Shown here in pieces: positions 15,401 through 23,881 of a DNA stretch of 64,000 bases (within the stretch, counting starts at the first letter, position 1; every line of letters starts with the position of its first letter). The translations under genes and the position numbers were made by a program. Origin of the DNA: Saxidomus purpurata (Eukaryota; Mollusca; Bivalvia; Venerida; Veneridae). Below the pieces are notes generated by a model, which saw only the letters and a program-made list of their open reading frames with translations, was not told the DNA's origin and did not search any database. The stretch spans positions 32,725,299 to 32,789,298 of the forward strand of contig JAFMSR010000010.1 of the NCBI GenBank assembly GCA_022818135.1. The letters run 5' to 3'.

Positions 15401-15839
15401 ACTTTCAAAATTTTAAAAATGGAATTTACCTATGTTGCAGATTTGTTTCGGTTATCACATAGAAACTACATTTTCTTGACTTTTTATTTGAACAATCAAA
15501 AACAAAATAACTATCTAAAAGGTTGATAATACGGACTAAGGGAGCATTTGAGATAAAAGTTCAAATGTATTTACTGAAGTACAATTGATTTAAATACAAT
15601 TCTTACTGCTGACATTTGACAGGAAATTAAATGATAAAGGCTACATTACTAATTGCGGCGGCATAGGATCGATGCTGATTCACTCTTATGGTAACATCTT
15701 TAATAACAAATATAACATACCTTAATTTTGTAATCACGAATTCGTCTTCGCCGATTTCGGACCAAACGTCCCCGATCGAATCTCTACACATTGTGAAGCC
15801 CAGTCTCCGGGCGCTTTCAGGAACACAATCTTCAGACAT
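443..15839 (-). CDS. CHK: Choline/ethanolamine kinase, 8 coding exons, 3' end off window
   Basis: Cytosolic kinase that phosphorylates choline (and/or ethanolamine) with ATP, the first step of the CDP-choline (Kennedy) pathway. Coding exons in transcript order: 15839-15721, 12092-11870, 8026-7893, 4856-4746, 3710-3652, 3430-3346, 1528-1420, 610-443. All have AG/GT borders and compatible phases, giving 336 uninterrupted codons. Visible motifs: glycine-rich ATP loop SGGLTNYLY (residues 40-48); KEPRFL; Brenner motif HNDLQEGN (210-217) with the likely catalytic Asp212; choline kinase motif VIDWEYCSYNYRGYDFGNHF (233-252) with Asp235 as metal ligand; and FALASHFLWGLWSI near the C-terminus. By family comparison only about 20 residues are missing, presumably in an exon left of base 1. 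I chose the ATG at 15839 because similarity to the family starts there; the frame stays open to an ATG at 15998. Introns are full of dispersed repeats. CHKA, CHKB and ETNK cannot be separated with certainty; the motifs favour CHK. Confidence 0.93.
1648..1868 (-). repeat. tRNA-like SINE relic in choline kinase intron
   Basis: Reading the minus strand from 1868, a tRNA-like head (AATGGTTAAGACAGCTG) is followed by a weak B-box with a TTCGAAT-like core (GTACGAATCC), and then an AT-rich body. The A box is decayed. This is a best guess; it could be another short interspersed element. Confidence 0.35.
1961..3273 (+). mobile_element. Family A tandem-array element, six 166-bp units
   Basis: Non-coding dispersed element inside a choline kinase intron. 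It opens with GGCCAAGATGGCCC followed by ATATCGCTCACC. It then carries about six tandem units of 165-167 bp (the phrase AATCTTGGTAGAGG recurs near 2301, 2467, 2632, 2799 and 2966). It closes with a GACGGACGACGGAC-rich stretch, a hairpin GCTCACCCTGGC / GCCAGGTGAGC, and CTAA. Each unit contains the palindrome GGGTCAATTTTGACCC. Other copies lie at 5600, 25930, 31446, 50740 and 61012. The architecture matches the tandem-repeat-bearing MITE and pearl-type elements known from bivalves. The hairpin plus CTAA end recalls Helitron termini (inference). Confidence 0.75.
4970..5150 (-). repeat. tRNA-derived SINE relic
   Basis: It shares TTATACTAATTTATT, a CTCGAGA...CTCGGAGA inverted segment, CTTGCCTAAGGACAC and a degenerate B box (GGTTCGAATAC) with the clearer copy at 23030-23260. 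It lies in the intron upstream of the choline kinase exon at 4746-4856. Confidence 0.5.
5600..7105 (+). mobile_element. Family A tandem-array element, diverged copy
   Basis: It begins GAGGGCCATGACAC...TAGCTCACCTG and ends with GACGTACGACGGACG, then TAGCTCACTCTAGGGGGCTAA. Internal units keep the TAGAGGTCCACTAGACAATGC and CTAAGCTCTAGGCC phrases but are far more diverged than at 1961-3273. A run of 14 or more G near 6343-6356 breaks one unit. Short open frames here are by-products of the repeat. Confidence 0.65.
8611..9935 (+). mobile_element. Family B tandem-array element (about 140-bp units)
   Basis: Recurring phrases are ATGCTACAGAGCAAGTTTGG, CATTGGTTCATGAGAAGAAG, TTTTAGTAACAGTGGCCCC and CCGGAACCATTTC. 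The CTACAGAGCAAG phrase recurs at about 135-140 bp where units are intact (8921, 9061, 9713, 9848). It lies in the large intron between choline kinase exons 2 and 3. Reverse-strand open frames are shadows of this repeat. Related copies are at 11165, 39545 and 40545. Confidence 0.6.
9936..11164. other. Choline kinase intron, no supported gene
   Basis: Mostly unique AT-rich intron. A 61-residue minus-strand frame (10707-10522, lysine- and glutamate-rich helix-like protein) lies here. It matches no family I recognise and has no clear splice context, so I do not call it a gene. Confidence 0.4.
11165..11600 (+). mobile_element. Family B fragment
   Basis: Contains GCTACAGAGCATGTTTCGG, TTCCATTGGTTATAG, AGTAACAAAGG and CCGGAACCATTT, matching family B units at 8611-9935. 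It sits just downstream of choline kinase exon 2 in transcript direction and is preceded by a C-rich tract near 11187-11213. Confidence 0.5.
12560..12690 (-). repeat. tRNA-like SINE fragment
   Basis: The minus strand carries a good B box (TGGTTCGAATCCC, about 12566-12578) about 60 bp after a GGCCTCAAAGGTCG segment. No matching acceptor stem closes it, so it is not a functional tRNA. Confidence 0.35.
13083..13170 (+). repeat. tRNA-like SINE or tRNA relic
   Basis: The head GCCTCTGTGGTGTATGGATA resembles an A box region, and GAGTTCGAATCCC is a perfect B box about 55 bp on. The spacing is longer than in a standard tRNA and no acceptor stem pairs. The GCCTCTGTGGT head is shared with the SINE copies in Ku70 introns, so it is probably the same family. 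Confidence 0.45.
13171..14462. other. Choline kinase intron 1, no gene seen
   Basis: Holds homopolymer tracts (C runs near 13415 and 13608-13625, A run near 14041-14058) and no conserved frame. Open frames here are short and low-complexity. Confidence 0.5.
14463..15338 (+). mobile_element. Family C element with terminal inverted repeats
   Basis: Starts TGTCGAGCCGC and ends GCGGCTTGACA, an 11-bp terminal inverted repeat with one mismatch. The interior has units of about 160-170 bp holding GTCTCATGGTGGTGAACA, GCATGAAGAAGAAATGCTCC and a string of TGACCT half-sites. The right part has GGACGGACGCACGGACGCAC and a (CGCACA)n run. A second copy lies at 57365-58306. No clear target duplication was found. 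It is non-coding and non-autonomous. Confidence 0.75.
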
Positions 15840-16422
15840 CTGTACAAATCTGGGTTTCACAAAGAGCAATCGTTTAAGAATTTTTCTGACTTGTAACAGT
15901 AGTTTATGGGACACGAGATAACGTTTTTGTATCACTATTACTTTATCAAATTTGACCAACAGTAAAGAGATAAGCTTCCATCTATGCACAGCAAACATGG
16001 TTTTATCTGTCTGTGGATTGTGTCTACATCTGAGTCAATTAAAAGTCAAATTACGCACATTCATGTATATAAATATGTTTATAAAATCCACTTTTCTGTG
16101 TCAGTTGCCAATTATCATATGATCGAAACAACGGAGAAGTGTTATTGTAAATATAGTATCCGGTTTTATCCGGTGTAAACTCGACTGTATTAACACAGAG
16201 ATGCCTATCGATCAATGAAAGACAGCGATGCAATTTCCATTGCGTAATAAATCGGTCAACTATGGTCAAGATTTACAGGTTACATTGTAAATCGGTGCGT
16301 TTGTTTATTTTGTTTGTTTGTTTGTAACTGTTTACGTTGTAAGTCAGTTTGGGCACTCGAATAGGTAAAACCCGCGTTCTATTTTAAGCTATTGAAATAT
16401 AGTGAAAACTGCCTGATGTGTG
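15840..16422. promoter_or_regulatory. Probable choline kinase 5' region
   Basis: Sequence upstream of the chosen start codon on the minus strand. The frame stays open to 15998, so part may be 5' UTR or N-terminal extension. No definite TATA box or CpG cluster is visible; the assignment rests on position only. Confidence 0.3.
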
Positions 16423-17097
16423 TATGGAACGCCAGTTCTGCATAATAAATGAGATCAAAAAATTGTATAATGCGAAAATTCAATTACCAATTACAGTGCT
16501 GTTTTGAAGACCTCTCTTATTGTCTAAATAGCGAATCACAAATGAATTCATGATATAATAGTTGAATTGTACCGCACTTCATGCTACACAAATGAATTTA
16601 CGGTATCATTAATTGAATTTTTGTCATAGGCGACGGAAATATTTGATGCGCGCAACAGGTGATTGAATTCGAGCGGTCTCTTAATATTTGGAGAGCTTTT
16701 TAATTTCAATTAATTAGATAAAAATTAGATTTTGATATCAAAAATTCATTTGCAAAGCGGTTTTATACAATTATTGTTTTTCGAGAGCTCTAAAACTAAA
16801 TTGAAGAGGTCTTCAAATTTAATATGGATCTGTAGGTGGCGGAAATATTTTATGCGCGCAACAGTTTGAGTTAGAGCGGGCAATAATTGAAATGAAATGG
16901 TCTTACTATTACAAGCTTTATATCAACTTTTGAAAATTTTAAGACTTTTCTATTCTCTATTAGAATTATAGCGCGCTATAATTATTTTGAGAGGTCTGTA
17001 ATTGGGTACAAAAAAACTCTAAACTTATTTGAAGAGCTCTACAAATATTTAGAGACCTCTTTAGTACTGAAGTATAATGTAAACTTGTCGTTCCATA
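16423..17097. mobile_element. Degenerate foldback element with 21-bp palindrome lattice
   Basis: Ends TATGGAACG / CGTTCCATA, the same as the intact element at 23882-25269. It contains the same hexamers (GACCTC, GAGCTC, GATATC, GCGCGC), phased at 20-22 bp near the right end: 16971 GCGCGC, 16991 GAGGTC, 17034 GAGCTC, 17054 GACCTC. A pair at 16785/16806 is also 21 bp apart. Elsewhere the lattice is eroded and arm pairing is poor. No target duplication is visible. It lies about 580 bp upstream of choline kinase. Confidence 0.7.
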
Positions 17098-17715
17098 CAT
17101 GCACGCTGCATTAACTGTATTTGCTTTATTACGTAATAAAATTATGAATAATTGAATTGTAAAATATAAATACATTAAATTATGATAATATAATTCATAT
17201 CATATATAAGACATTGTATGTTTTAAAAGAGTTCAAATATATGCTACAAGTAGAGTTTATGAATAAAGGTGTTTAGAATATGAAGATCGTCGCCACGGAC
17301 TAATGGACGAATACTGTAGACGTAAGTTTAAATTATGGTTTGATAAAGGACTAAACTGCACGAATAAATGACTGGGGAAATAGGTATTTTTTATCGTATT
17401 TACGCCATTTGTAACATTAAGTGTAATTATAAAGACATTTTCCTATGAAATTTACCAATTTGTGCCTACAAGATACTAACTGCAAACTACAACACCTAGA
17501 TTCACGAAAAGTTTTCAAAAAGAAAGCCCTTCTTCAACCAGGTGTCATTCATTCAAACTTTACAAACCAGAAAGGAGATCTTTATCTCCGTCAGAATGAA
17601 GGGTTATAAGCGATAAGTGATACATTTTAAAAATAGGTTAGACCACAACTGGCGTCCAGCTAAGAGATAGGGGACACAAGAGGCACTGCCTAGATCTTAA
17701 ACTCTCATCAAAAAT

Positions 17716-18060
17716 GCAACTATAAGATAAGATAAGAAAGATAAGAAATTTATTCATTATAGTGACATGTGTAATAACATTGTTGTAGTACATATAGATA
17801 CAAATTTACACCCGGCCCAATGGACCTATATGTCACCTTATCAAAAATAATGTACATAACTTAAAGCCATACTTTTTATGAATCATTATCATAAACATTA
17901 ACATTAACAAAATAAAGTAAAAGTAATGTGAACCTGATCAAAACAGGGTACAAGTTATTAAATAAGAACAGATTCTAATAAATTAACCATTTGGTACATA
18001 TGGTAACTACACTGGTGTGTTACTGTAATAAAACATTTGGTTGCCAAAAATCTTGGAATT
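17716..18060 (-). mobile_element. LINE 3'-end relic
   Basis: The minus strand ends with AATAAATTTCTTATCTTTCTTATC, a short tandem tail of the type found at 3' ends of mollusc non-LTR retrotransposons. It is preceded by GACATATAGGTCCATTGGGCC, a 3'-UTR-like block. No reverse transcriptase frame remains. Confidence 0.4.
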
Positions 18061-18908
18061 TAATAGATAGTGAAAAAGTAGCCGATAGAATGATTACGTC
18101 TTTATAACGTGTTTACTGCAGTTGTACTTATTATCCTTTTAATATTTCGTAAATTTACTAGTGTGCCTTTCAAATAACAAGGGATATAACAACCTTATAT
18201 ATACGTGCAATGTATAATTATGATTTAAACGATTTGAGTGTATTTATATACAAAATAACTACTTATTATATAGGTTACTTATTTAATAAAATTTACGATA
18301 CTTTGAAACTGTGGTGTATACAAACGGTAATTATTTCCATCATATATTATGTTAACATGAAAGCAAACTTGCAATATTACTTAGTTGTGTATACTTATGA
18401 TGGACACAGAGTGTATATAAATTTGATTAAGAGTCTGAAAATTTTGAATTTTACATCTACGGTAATTCCTTGAATCTTTCGTTTTCGTTACTCCTTTTTG
18501 ATTGGTTGCACAAACAGTGCTTTTTCAGCAGCCTTTCTTATTACCTTTCGTTTGGTATGAGGTTGTCACACGTGAAACAGCTTTCACTAAGATCAAGTTT
18601 ATTGAGTTATTAGTTTATTAAAGTACTGAGTTCAATGTATGTACATAGTAATATATCAAAATAATACAATACGTAAAATTACTCCTTGTTAATATGTACA
18701 ACTCCATATTTATGAAACAAAACAAGAGGGTGATTTATTATGTAATCTTAATAAATTACCATACTTTTACTCCGACTTTAAACTTAACAACCAAGCATAG
18801 ACTCTAATAGTCCTTTAAATATCGGATAAGACAACTAATTTGCCTGTTAACACTGAATATGCACTTTGTCCCTGTATATAGTCGGAATTCAGTACGGTAT
18901 CTTATATA

Positions 18909-18909
18909 T

Positions 18910-18952
<43 letters not shown>

Positions 18953-18955
18953 ATC
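18909..18955. repeat. TA dinucleotide microsatellite
   Basis: About 45 bp of alternating TA with one interruption. Confidence 0.9.
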
Positions 18956-18984
18956 AATGTAACATTCAATACACATGTTGAGCT

Positions 18985-19290
18985 TTTTAAAAGAAAGTTT
19001 GGAGTAAGGAAGTTTGAAATCAGAAGTAAGAAAGTTGAAAGTAAGAAAGTAAGAAGTAATTAAGTTAGAAGTCAAAAGTAAGGAAGTTTGAAATTTTGGA
19101 AGTCAGAAGTTTAAGAAACTGGAAATGAGATGCCAGAAGTTCACGAAACTTGAATTTAGAGGTCAGTAGTAAGAAAGTTAGAAGTCAGAAGTATGGGAAA
19201 TAGAAGTTAGAAGTCAGAAGAAAGGAAGTTGGAAGTCAGTAGTGTGGAAGTTCGAAGTTTGGATTATTGATGTTAGAAGTCTCTCCAGGG
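18985..19290 (+). repeat. Degenerate AAGTCAGAAGT-type tandem repeat
   Basis: About 300 bp of purine-rich sequence made of variants of GAAGTCAGAAGT and GTAAGAAAGTT at irregular 10-20 bp spacing. It has strong purine strand asymmetry and no frame. Confidence 0.7.
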
Positions 19291-19870
19291 CTTCCATAGA
19301 ATATATTTACATTTATGTTCACTATGTTATCAGATAATAGAACTAAATACATGTGGCGTATAAGTTGAAATATTCATTTGTAAGTTACATGTATGTACTC
19401 TCAAACTCTCGATTTCAAACTGGTCACATTGTTTTCTGACATTAAATTATTCCACAAAAACATCTTTTTTCTGTTCTCTCTAATGAAAAAAAGAAGAAAA
19501 AATCTTTAAAGAAAGATCCAAGAGCGTCATTAAAGACTTTTTGATCTGTTGTATCGAAAGTATGCCTCACGGATACATATGCCCTCTATCAAGGTCACCT
19601 GATATGAAGAACTCTCGATATTAAGACCAAATATCTCAGAAAAAATTGGTAAATGTCATAGGAAAAGGTCTCGATAATTAAGACCGACTTGGTAATAAGA
19701 TCACTACTTAATTGTCCGAATGGTGGTCCGAATACACTTAATGTTACATAACGGCGTAAATACGATAAAAAACCTATTTCTCCAGGCATTTATTCGTGCA
19801 GTTTAGTTCTCTATCAAACCATAAATTAAACTTACGTCTGTTCGTCTATTAGTCCGTGCCGACGATCTAG

Positions 19871-20477
19871 GTCCCGCGATAACACGATAAAGTCAATATA
19901 TAGAGAAGAAGTCGTTTGAATATGGTTTTTATTAAACGAAAATGTAGTGCTAAAAGGTGAGGCAACAAAAATGGCAAAACTACCATTAAATCTTATCAAC
20001 GTTTGTCGTAATGATGCTTTTAAAAAAGTACTTTAATTATTGTAGTACAAATAAAGACCACCAGGGACAAACCATGCACCATTTAGCTATAATGGAAACA
20101 CCATCCGTCAACAAAGACCACTTTTATTTCTTGCAGTCAGTGGTCTTTCTTCACAGGTTTGTCTGTATATAGTGTATATCGCCTAACATTAACTGTAACA
20201 TGTAATAGAACCCGACTGCGAAACATATACAATAGATATAATTAGAAAGTGCTTCAATGCACTTTTTCAAACGCGTTGTACCGGAACACTTCTTTTAAAT
20301 TATCTACAAAACATAGATTTATACAAAGACGGTTTGATTCAAACTAAAAAATGCAAATAGACTAACTTATTTTAAATGATTTAAGAATGCCAGGACTATT
20401 AATATAAAAACATTAGGACAGTAATTTATAAAGAGTATAAAGAAAATCTATTTTTCCATTTATCATATTACCGCAGT
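19871..20477 (+). promoter_or_regulatory. Upstream region of TRIM gene
   Basis: AT-rich, about 600 bp. A TATA-like TTTATAAAGAGTATAAAG at about 20426-20443 lies 35-50 bp before the start codon, so it could be a TATA box only if the leader is very short. A TGGTCTTT-containing inverted pair near 20055/20140 suggests a small repeat relic. Confidence 0.3.
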
Positions 20478-22652
20478 ATGCTTCGGCCTACAAGGGGGGG
20501 ACGGCAGCGGCAAAGTGGTCGAGAAGAAATCCAACGACTAGGTACAGAAGATGCACTGAAATGTCCAATGTGCTTGGACACGTTCGAGACCCCAAGGGCA
20601 CTGGCATGTCTGCATACATTTTGTGAACCATGTTTGGAATTTTACTTGGCGGATTGTAAAGCGTCCATTAAAGATGGGAAGCTTGAAAAAATCGAGTGTC
20701 CGGTATGCGGTCATCTAACCGTTCCACCGGATATTTTAAAACACCCTCACGCGATGGTCAAGGACTTACCGCTCAATCATTACATCCTGCCTCATTTGGA
20801 CGGAGTGACCCCGCGCGAGAGAAATAGTCGAGCAGAATCAACGCGCAAAAAGAAGGTCAACTTTACACAGAGTTGTGGTTCTTGTGCAGTAAGGGGCGTG
20901 GCTGTTGAGGCTATTGCATACTGCCATGATTGCGAGGATTTTCAGTGCGGGGAGTGCGTAGACAATCATTCGAAAATCAAACTGCTTCTTAAGCATAAAA
21001 TCGTCACTATCGAAAACGTAACTAGCGGATCAGAGATGTCCAGTTCCTTTGATAAACATAACAGTTGCGTCGTTCACCAAACTGAGGATGTTAGATTCTA
21101 TTGCGCAAATCATGACGTAATTTTGTGTACCAACTGCATAATGGTCAATCACAAAGCTTGTGAAATTTTTAATGAATTCGAAGACCTGGGAATGAAACTC
21201 AGGCAAAGCGACCAAACAGACAAACTTCGTGACAACATGAAAGGCCTACAAAAGGCCTTGAATGACATGGTAGAAGCGGTAAGGGCGAATAATTACGGCA
21301 TTAAACGAGAAACGGAGGAAATACCACGACGAATTCAGTCCATGAAAGCTAAAGTTCTACGACTTTTCCAATACTTGGAAGAAGCTACGGAGAAAAACAT
21401 AAAAGAATTTCAAGAAGAGCACGGGAAAAGGAATTCTGACAAAGCGTTCAAATGCAAGCAACTCCTTGTAGCGATTGAGGGTTCAGTCGCATCTCTAGAT
21501 ACGGTGATAGAACATGGTTCGAACCCACAGCTGTTTCTGGCATTTCAGAAAATCAAAAATCAGTTACAAGAATATGACGATCTGGTTAAAGTTGAAAAGG
21601 ACTCATTACTGTGTAGCTCAATCCAATTAAAGATCGATGAAGCTCTAAACACCATTGTTAACGCAACAGAAAAGTTGGGAGAAGTATTCGTGGAAAGTGT
21701 GAAACCAGACCTCGCTGAACTGCCACCATTACTGTTTGCGAAAAGGGAAGACACCATTTCAGACACGAAACCCGAACTTATAAAGTCAGGGAGTATCAAA
21801 ATCGAGGACGTAAATATTCAGAAAACGTGTATCGCCGCAACGTACATGGACAAGAAACTCGCTTTGGTATTTGAAGTGAAAAACCGGAACTGGTTCTCGT
21901 ATACATTTTCGCTTATTAGCACGGATAAACTTGACGAGATTTATACTCAAGATCTGAAGCGAGATCCGAAAAATATCGTCTGCATTGACAGCAACAACCT
22001 TGCTATTACTTTTCCGAATGGAGGTTTCATAGAATTCTACCTATATACAGCGAAAAAGAAGAAAAAGCCAATGAATTTTGTTCTTGACCACACGGTCAAA
22101 TGTGACATTCGGGACACGGTCATCACAAAATATAACAAAACCACTTTCGCATTAAGCACGGGAAACTACTTTGCGACCTTGACCCATGACGGCGTCATGA
22201 AAAAGGTGTTCTATTACAGCGTTAGTTTGCGCGCGCGGGAAAATGACTTTTGGTCAACGCAACTTTCTATAGAGCTCATGGCCGTAGATTTTAAAAAGAA
22301 AAGAATCTACTTGGTATCATCAAAACCAGACAAGTTGTATTCGTTCAATACAAAGGGAGAAGTAATGTTCGATTATAATTTTGAAGGCAGTGTTAAATAT
22401 CTTGATTTAGACAAAGAGGGGACTATCTGCATTTGTACCGGAAACGGAAGTTGTGGTCAGCTGTTCCAAATTTCGCCAAACACTGGAAAAATCCTAAGAA
22501 CCATTGCCATAGAAACACAAAATCCTCAGATCACTTGTTTCAACAGAAAAAGTGGGGATTTTTATGCTGTTGAAAACACTTCAAAGAAAACTAAACTAGA
22601 GAAGTATAGATTCACCATGCTGGAAGAGGAAGACATATTTGATGACGATTGA
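20478..22652 (+). CDS. Intronless TRIM-type RING/B-box protein, 724 aa
   Basis: Probable RING E3 ubiquitin ligase of the tripartite-motif class. RING zinc ligands are Cys29, Cys32, Cys44, His46, Cys49, Cys52, Cys74 and Cys77. A first B-box spans about residues 133-173 (CGSC...CHDC...CGEC, then histidines). A second spans 197-230 (CVVH...YCANH...CTNC...NH) and is less regular at its last ligands. A coiled coil covers about 240-400. The C-terminal 300 residues are beta-rich and may form a degenerate propeller (NHL/WD-like); no clear B30.2 signature is seen. A single exon with RING, two B-boxes and a propeller-like tail resembles the TRIM2/3/56/71-like genes massively expanded in bivalves, many proposed to act in innate immunity. 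The start is the first in-frame ATG. The nearest neighbours are repeats, not genes. No one-to-one vertebrate orthologue can be named. Confidence 0.92.
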   Translation: MLRPTRGGRQRQSGREEIQRLGTEDALKCPMCLDTFETPRALACLHTFCEPCLEFYLADCKASIKDGKLEKIECPVCGHLTVPPDILKHPHAMVKDLPLNHYILPHLDGVTPRERNSRAESTRKKKVNFTQSCGSCAVRGVAVEAIAYCHDCEDFQCGECVDNHSKIKLLLKHKIVTIENVTSGSEMSSSFDKHNSCVVHQTEDVRFYCANHDVILCTNCIMVNHKACEIFNEFEDLGMKLRQSDQTDKLRDNMKGLQKALNDMVEAVRANNYGIKRETEEIPRRIQSMKAKVLRLFQYLEEATEKNIKEFQEEHGKRNSDKAFKCKQLLVAIEGSVASLDTVIEHGSNPQLFLAFQKIKNQLQEYDDLVKVEKDSLLCSSIQLKIDEALNTIVNATEKLGEVFVESVKPDLAELPPLLFAKREDTISDTKPELIKSGSIKIEDVNIQKTCIAATYMDKKLALVFEVKNRNWFSYTFSLISTDKLDEIYTQDLKRDPKNIVCIDSNNLAITFPNGGFIEFYLYTAKKKKKPMNFVLDHTVKCDIRDTVITKYNKTTFALSTGNYFATLTHDGVMKKVFYYSVSLRARENDFWSTQLSIELMAVDFKKKRIYLVSSKPDKLYSFNTKGEVMFDYNFEGSVKYLDLDKEGTICICTGNGSCGQLFQISPNTGKILRTIAIETQNPQITCFNRKSGDFYAVENTSKKTKLEKYRFTMLEEEDIFDDD

Positions 22653-23029
22653 CCAATACATAGAAAACTGAAAGAAACACTTTGAGTTTGATGTGAGACT
22701 ATTTGCAGATCATACCTTATGATTATCTTTCATATTTGACCTAACACGGAAGCTTAACAGTAGAATCTAATTGATCTTTAAAATTACATGTTAAAATTAA
22801 TACTAGCGCAAGAATAAGTGAATTAAACCGAGTCAGCTAGAATTTGCCTTGTAATTAGTATTTTGGCCAAAATACCTTACCTTTTCTATCGTGGCGATTA
22901 TCATAGACAGAATGAGAACAAAACGAGGCCTATAAAAGTAGTCAGCGGTCAGGAACGGGATTATCTGAGCTGGATGAACACTTAGAAATCTAGATAATAT
23001 CATATGTATCGTGTCAAAACTTGCTTAGT
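22653..23029. other. 3' flank of TRIM gene
   Basis: AT-rich sequence; no perfect AATAAA is seen close to the stop (AGAATAAGTGAATTAAA at about 22810 is the nearest approximation). No coding signal. Confidence 0.35.
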
Positions 23030-23260
23030 TTATACTAATTTATTTACCCTCGATTACGAAACAAGTTTTTAATACTTATATCAATCCCTCTCGAGTCTCA
23101 CTCCAGATAGAATCAACCTCGAAGAGAGAGAGAGGGATGCAATGTAGTGTTATATGTGTCTTGCCTAAGGACACTATCACTACTTTGGCATAGATGGGGA
23201 TCGAATCCGGAGCCCTCCGATCCTGAGGCAAACGGGCTACCACTGCACCAAGGCGGTTCC
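23030..23260 (-). repeat. tRNA-derived SINE, well preserved head
   Basis: On the minus strand the head reads GCCTTGGTGCAGTGGTAGCC (A box) and, after a normal tRNA-like interval, GGATTCGATCCC (B box). The tail has CTTGCCTAAGGACAC and an inverted CTCTCGAG / CTCGAAGAG block. The anticodon arm is only tRNA-like and the body continues beyond tRNA length, so it is a SINE rather than a tRNA gene. A diverged copy is at 4970-5150. Confidence 0.65.
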
Positions 23261-23875
23261 AGCAGGTATATCATTCTATACAAGGTACTTCATAATGAAA
23301 CTTGAAATTACTAGAATTAGTTCTCAAATACATTGTAGTTGCTTTCAAATGTAACCAAGAAGGCATGTATAATTACAACTTTTTCGATGCTCGAAAGAAG
23401 CTATCCAATCAAGTGCTTATAAGGAAATCATTCCGACGAAGTTTCATTGAAATCCATCCAACCATTTATGAATACAGATTTTCATTACTGTGACCTTGAC
23501 CTTTATTAAGTGTATTAACATTTCTTAACACTATGAAGAGCATGGCTTGGTACTAAACACTCATGCCAACTTTTGTTATCGTTTCCGAAAACCCTAATAG
23601 AACAAGGTTGAATGAACACATTTAGAGTCAAATAAGAAAACTAACCTTTGATATTTAACAAATCCTTTGAAGCATATGTAATGATAATATAATGATCAGT
23701 GCATCATACCATGTCCATAAAATATATAGATATTATATAAACTTGTATTTCTTGTGAAAATGTGAAACATTGCGTAAATAATTGACTCCTATACAAACAG
23801 TTTATTTATCATTATGATAAACACGTATTAAAGTTCAACAAGCAAAATAAATATACAGCATTTCTGTACGAGGTC

Positions 23876-23881
23876 CAAACT
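23876..23881. repeat. Target-site duplication, left copy (CAAACT)
   Basis: CAAACT directly precedes TATGGAACG and is repeated exactly at 25270-25275 after CGTTCCATA. Confidence 0.8.

Larger units (their letters stand above)
17283..19870. mobile_element. Putative long-inverted-repeat element, about 2.6 kb
   Basis: The left segment 17283-17475 matches, inverted, the segment 19606-19870. Examples are GATCGTCGCCACGGACTAAT against its inverted partner, and CTGCACGAATAAATG and ATCGTATTTACGCC on both sides. The right arm is longer, with an extra block holding GTCTCGATAATTAAGACC. The interior has no transposase-like frame. It does hold a LINE 3' tail relic, a TA microsatellite and a degenerate AAGTCAGAAGT repeat. 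Either a non-autonomous DNA transposon or two inverted copies of one repeat would explain this. Confidence 0.55.

Noticed and set aside
15840..15998. Longer choline kinase N-terminus starting at 15998
   Set aside because: The extra 53 residues show no family similarity and read like translated leader; the ATG at 15839 fits the alignment.
23160..23260. Possible tRNA gene on the minus strand
   Set aside because: A and B boxes are good, but the acceptor stem does not pair and a SINE body follows, repeated at 4970-5150.
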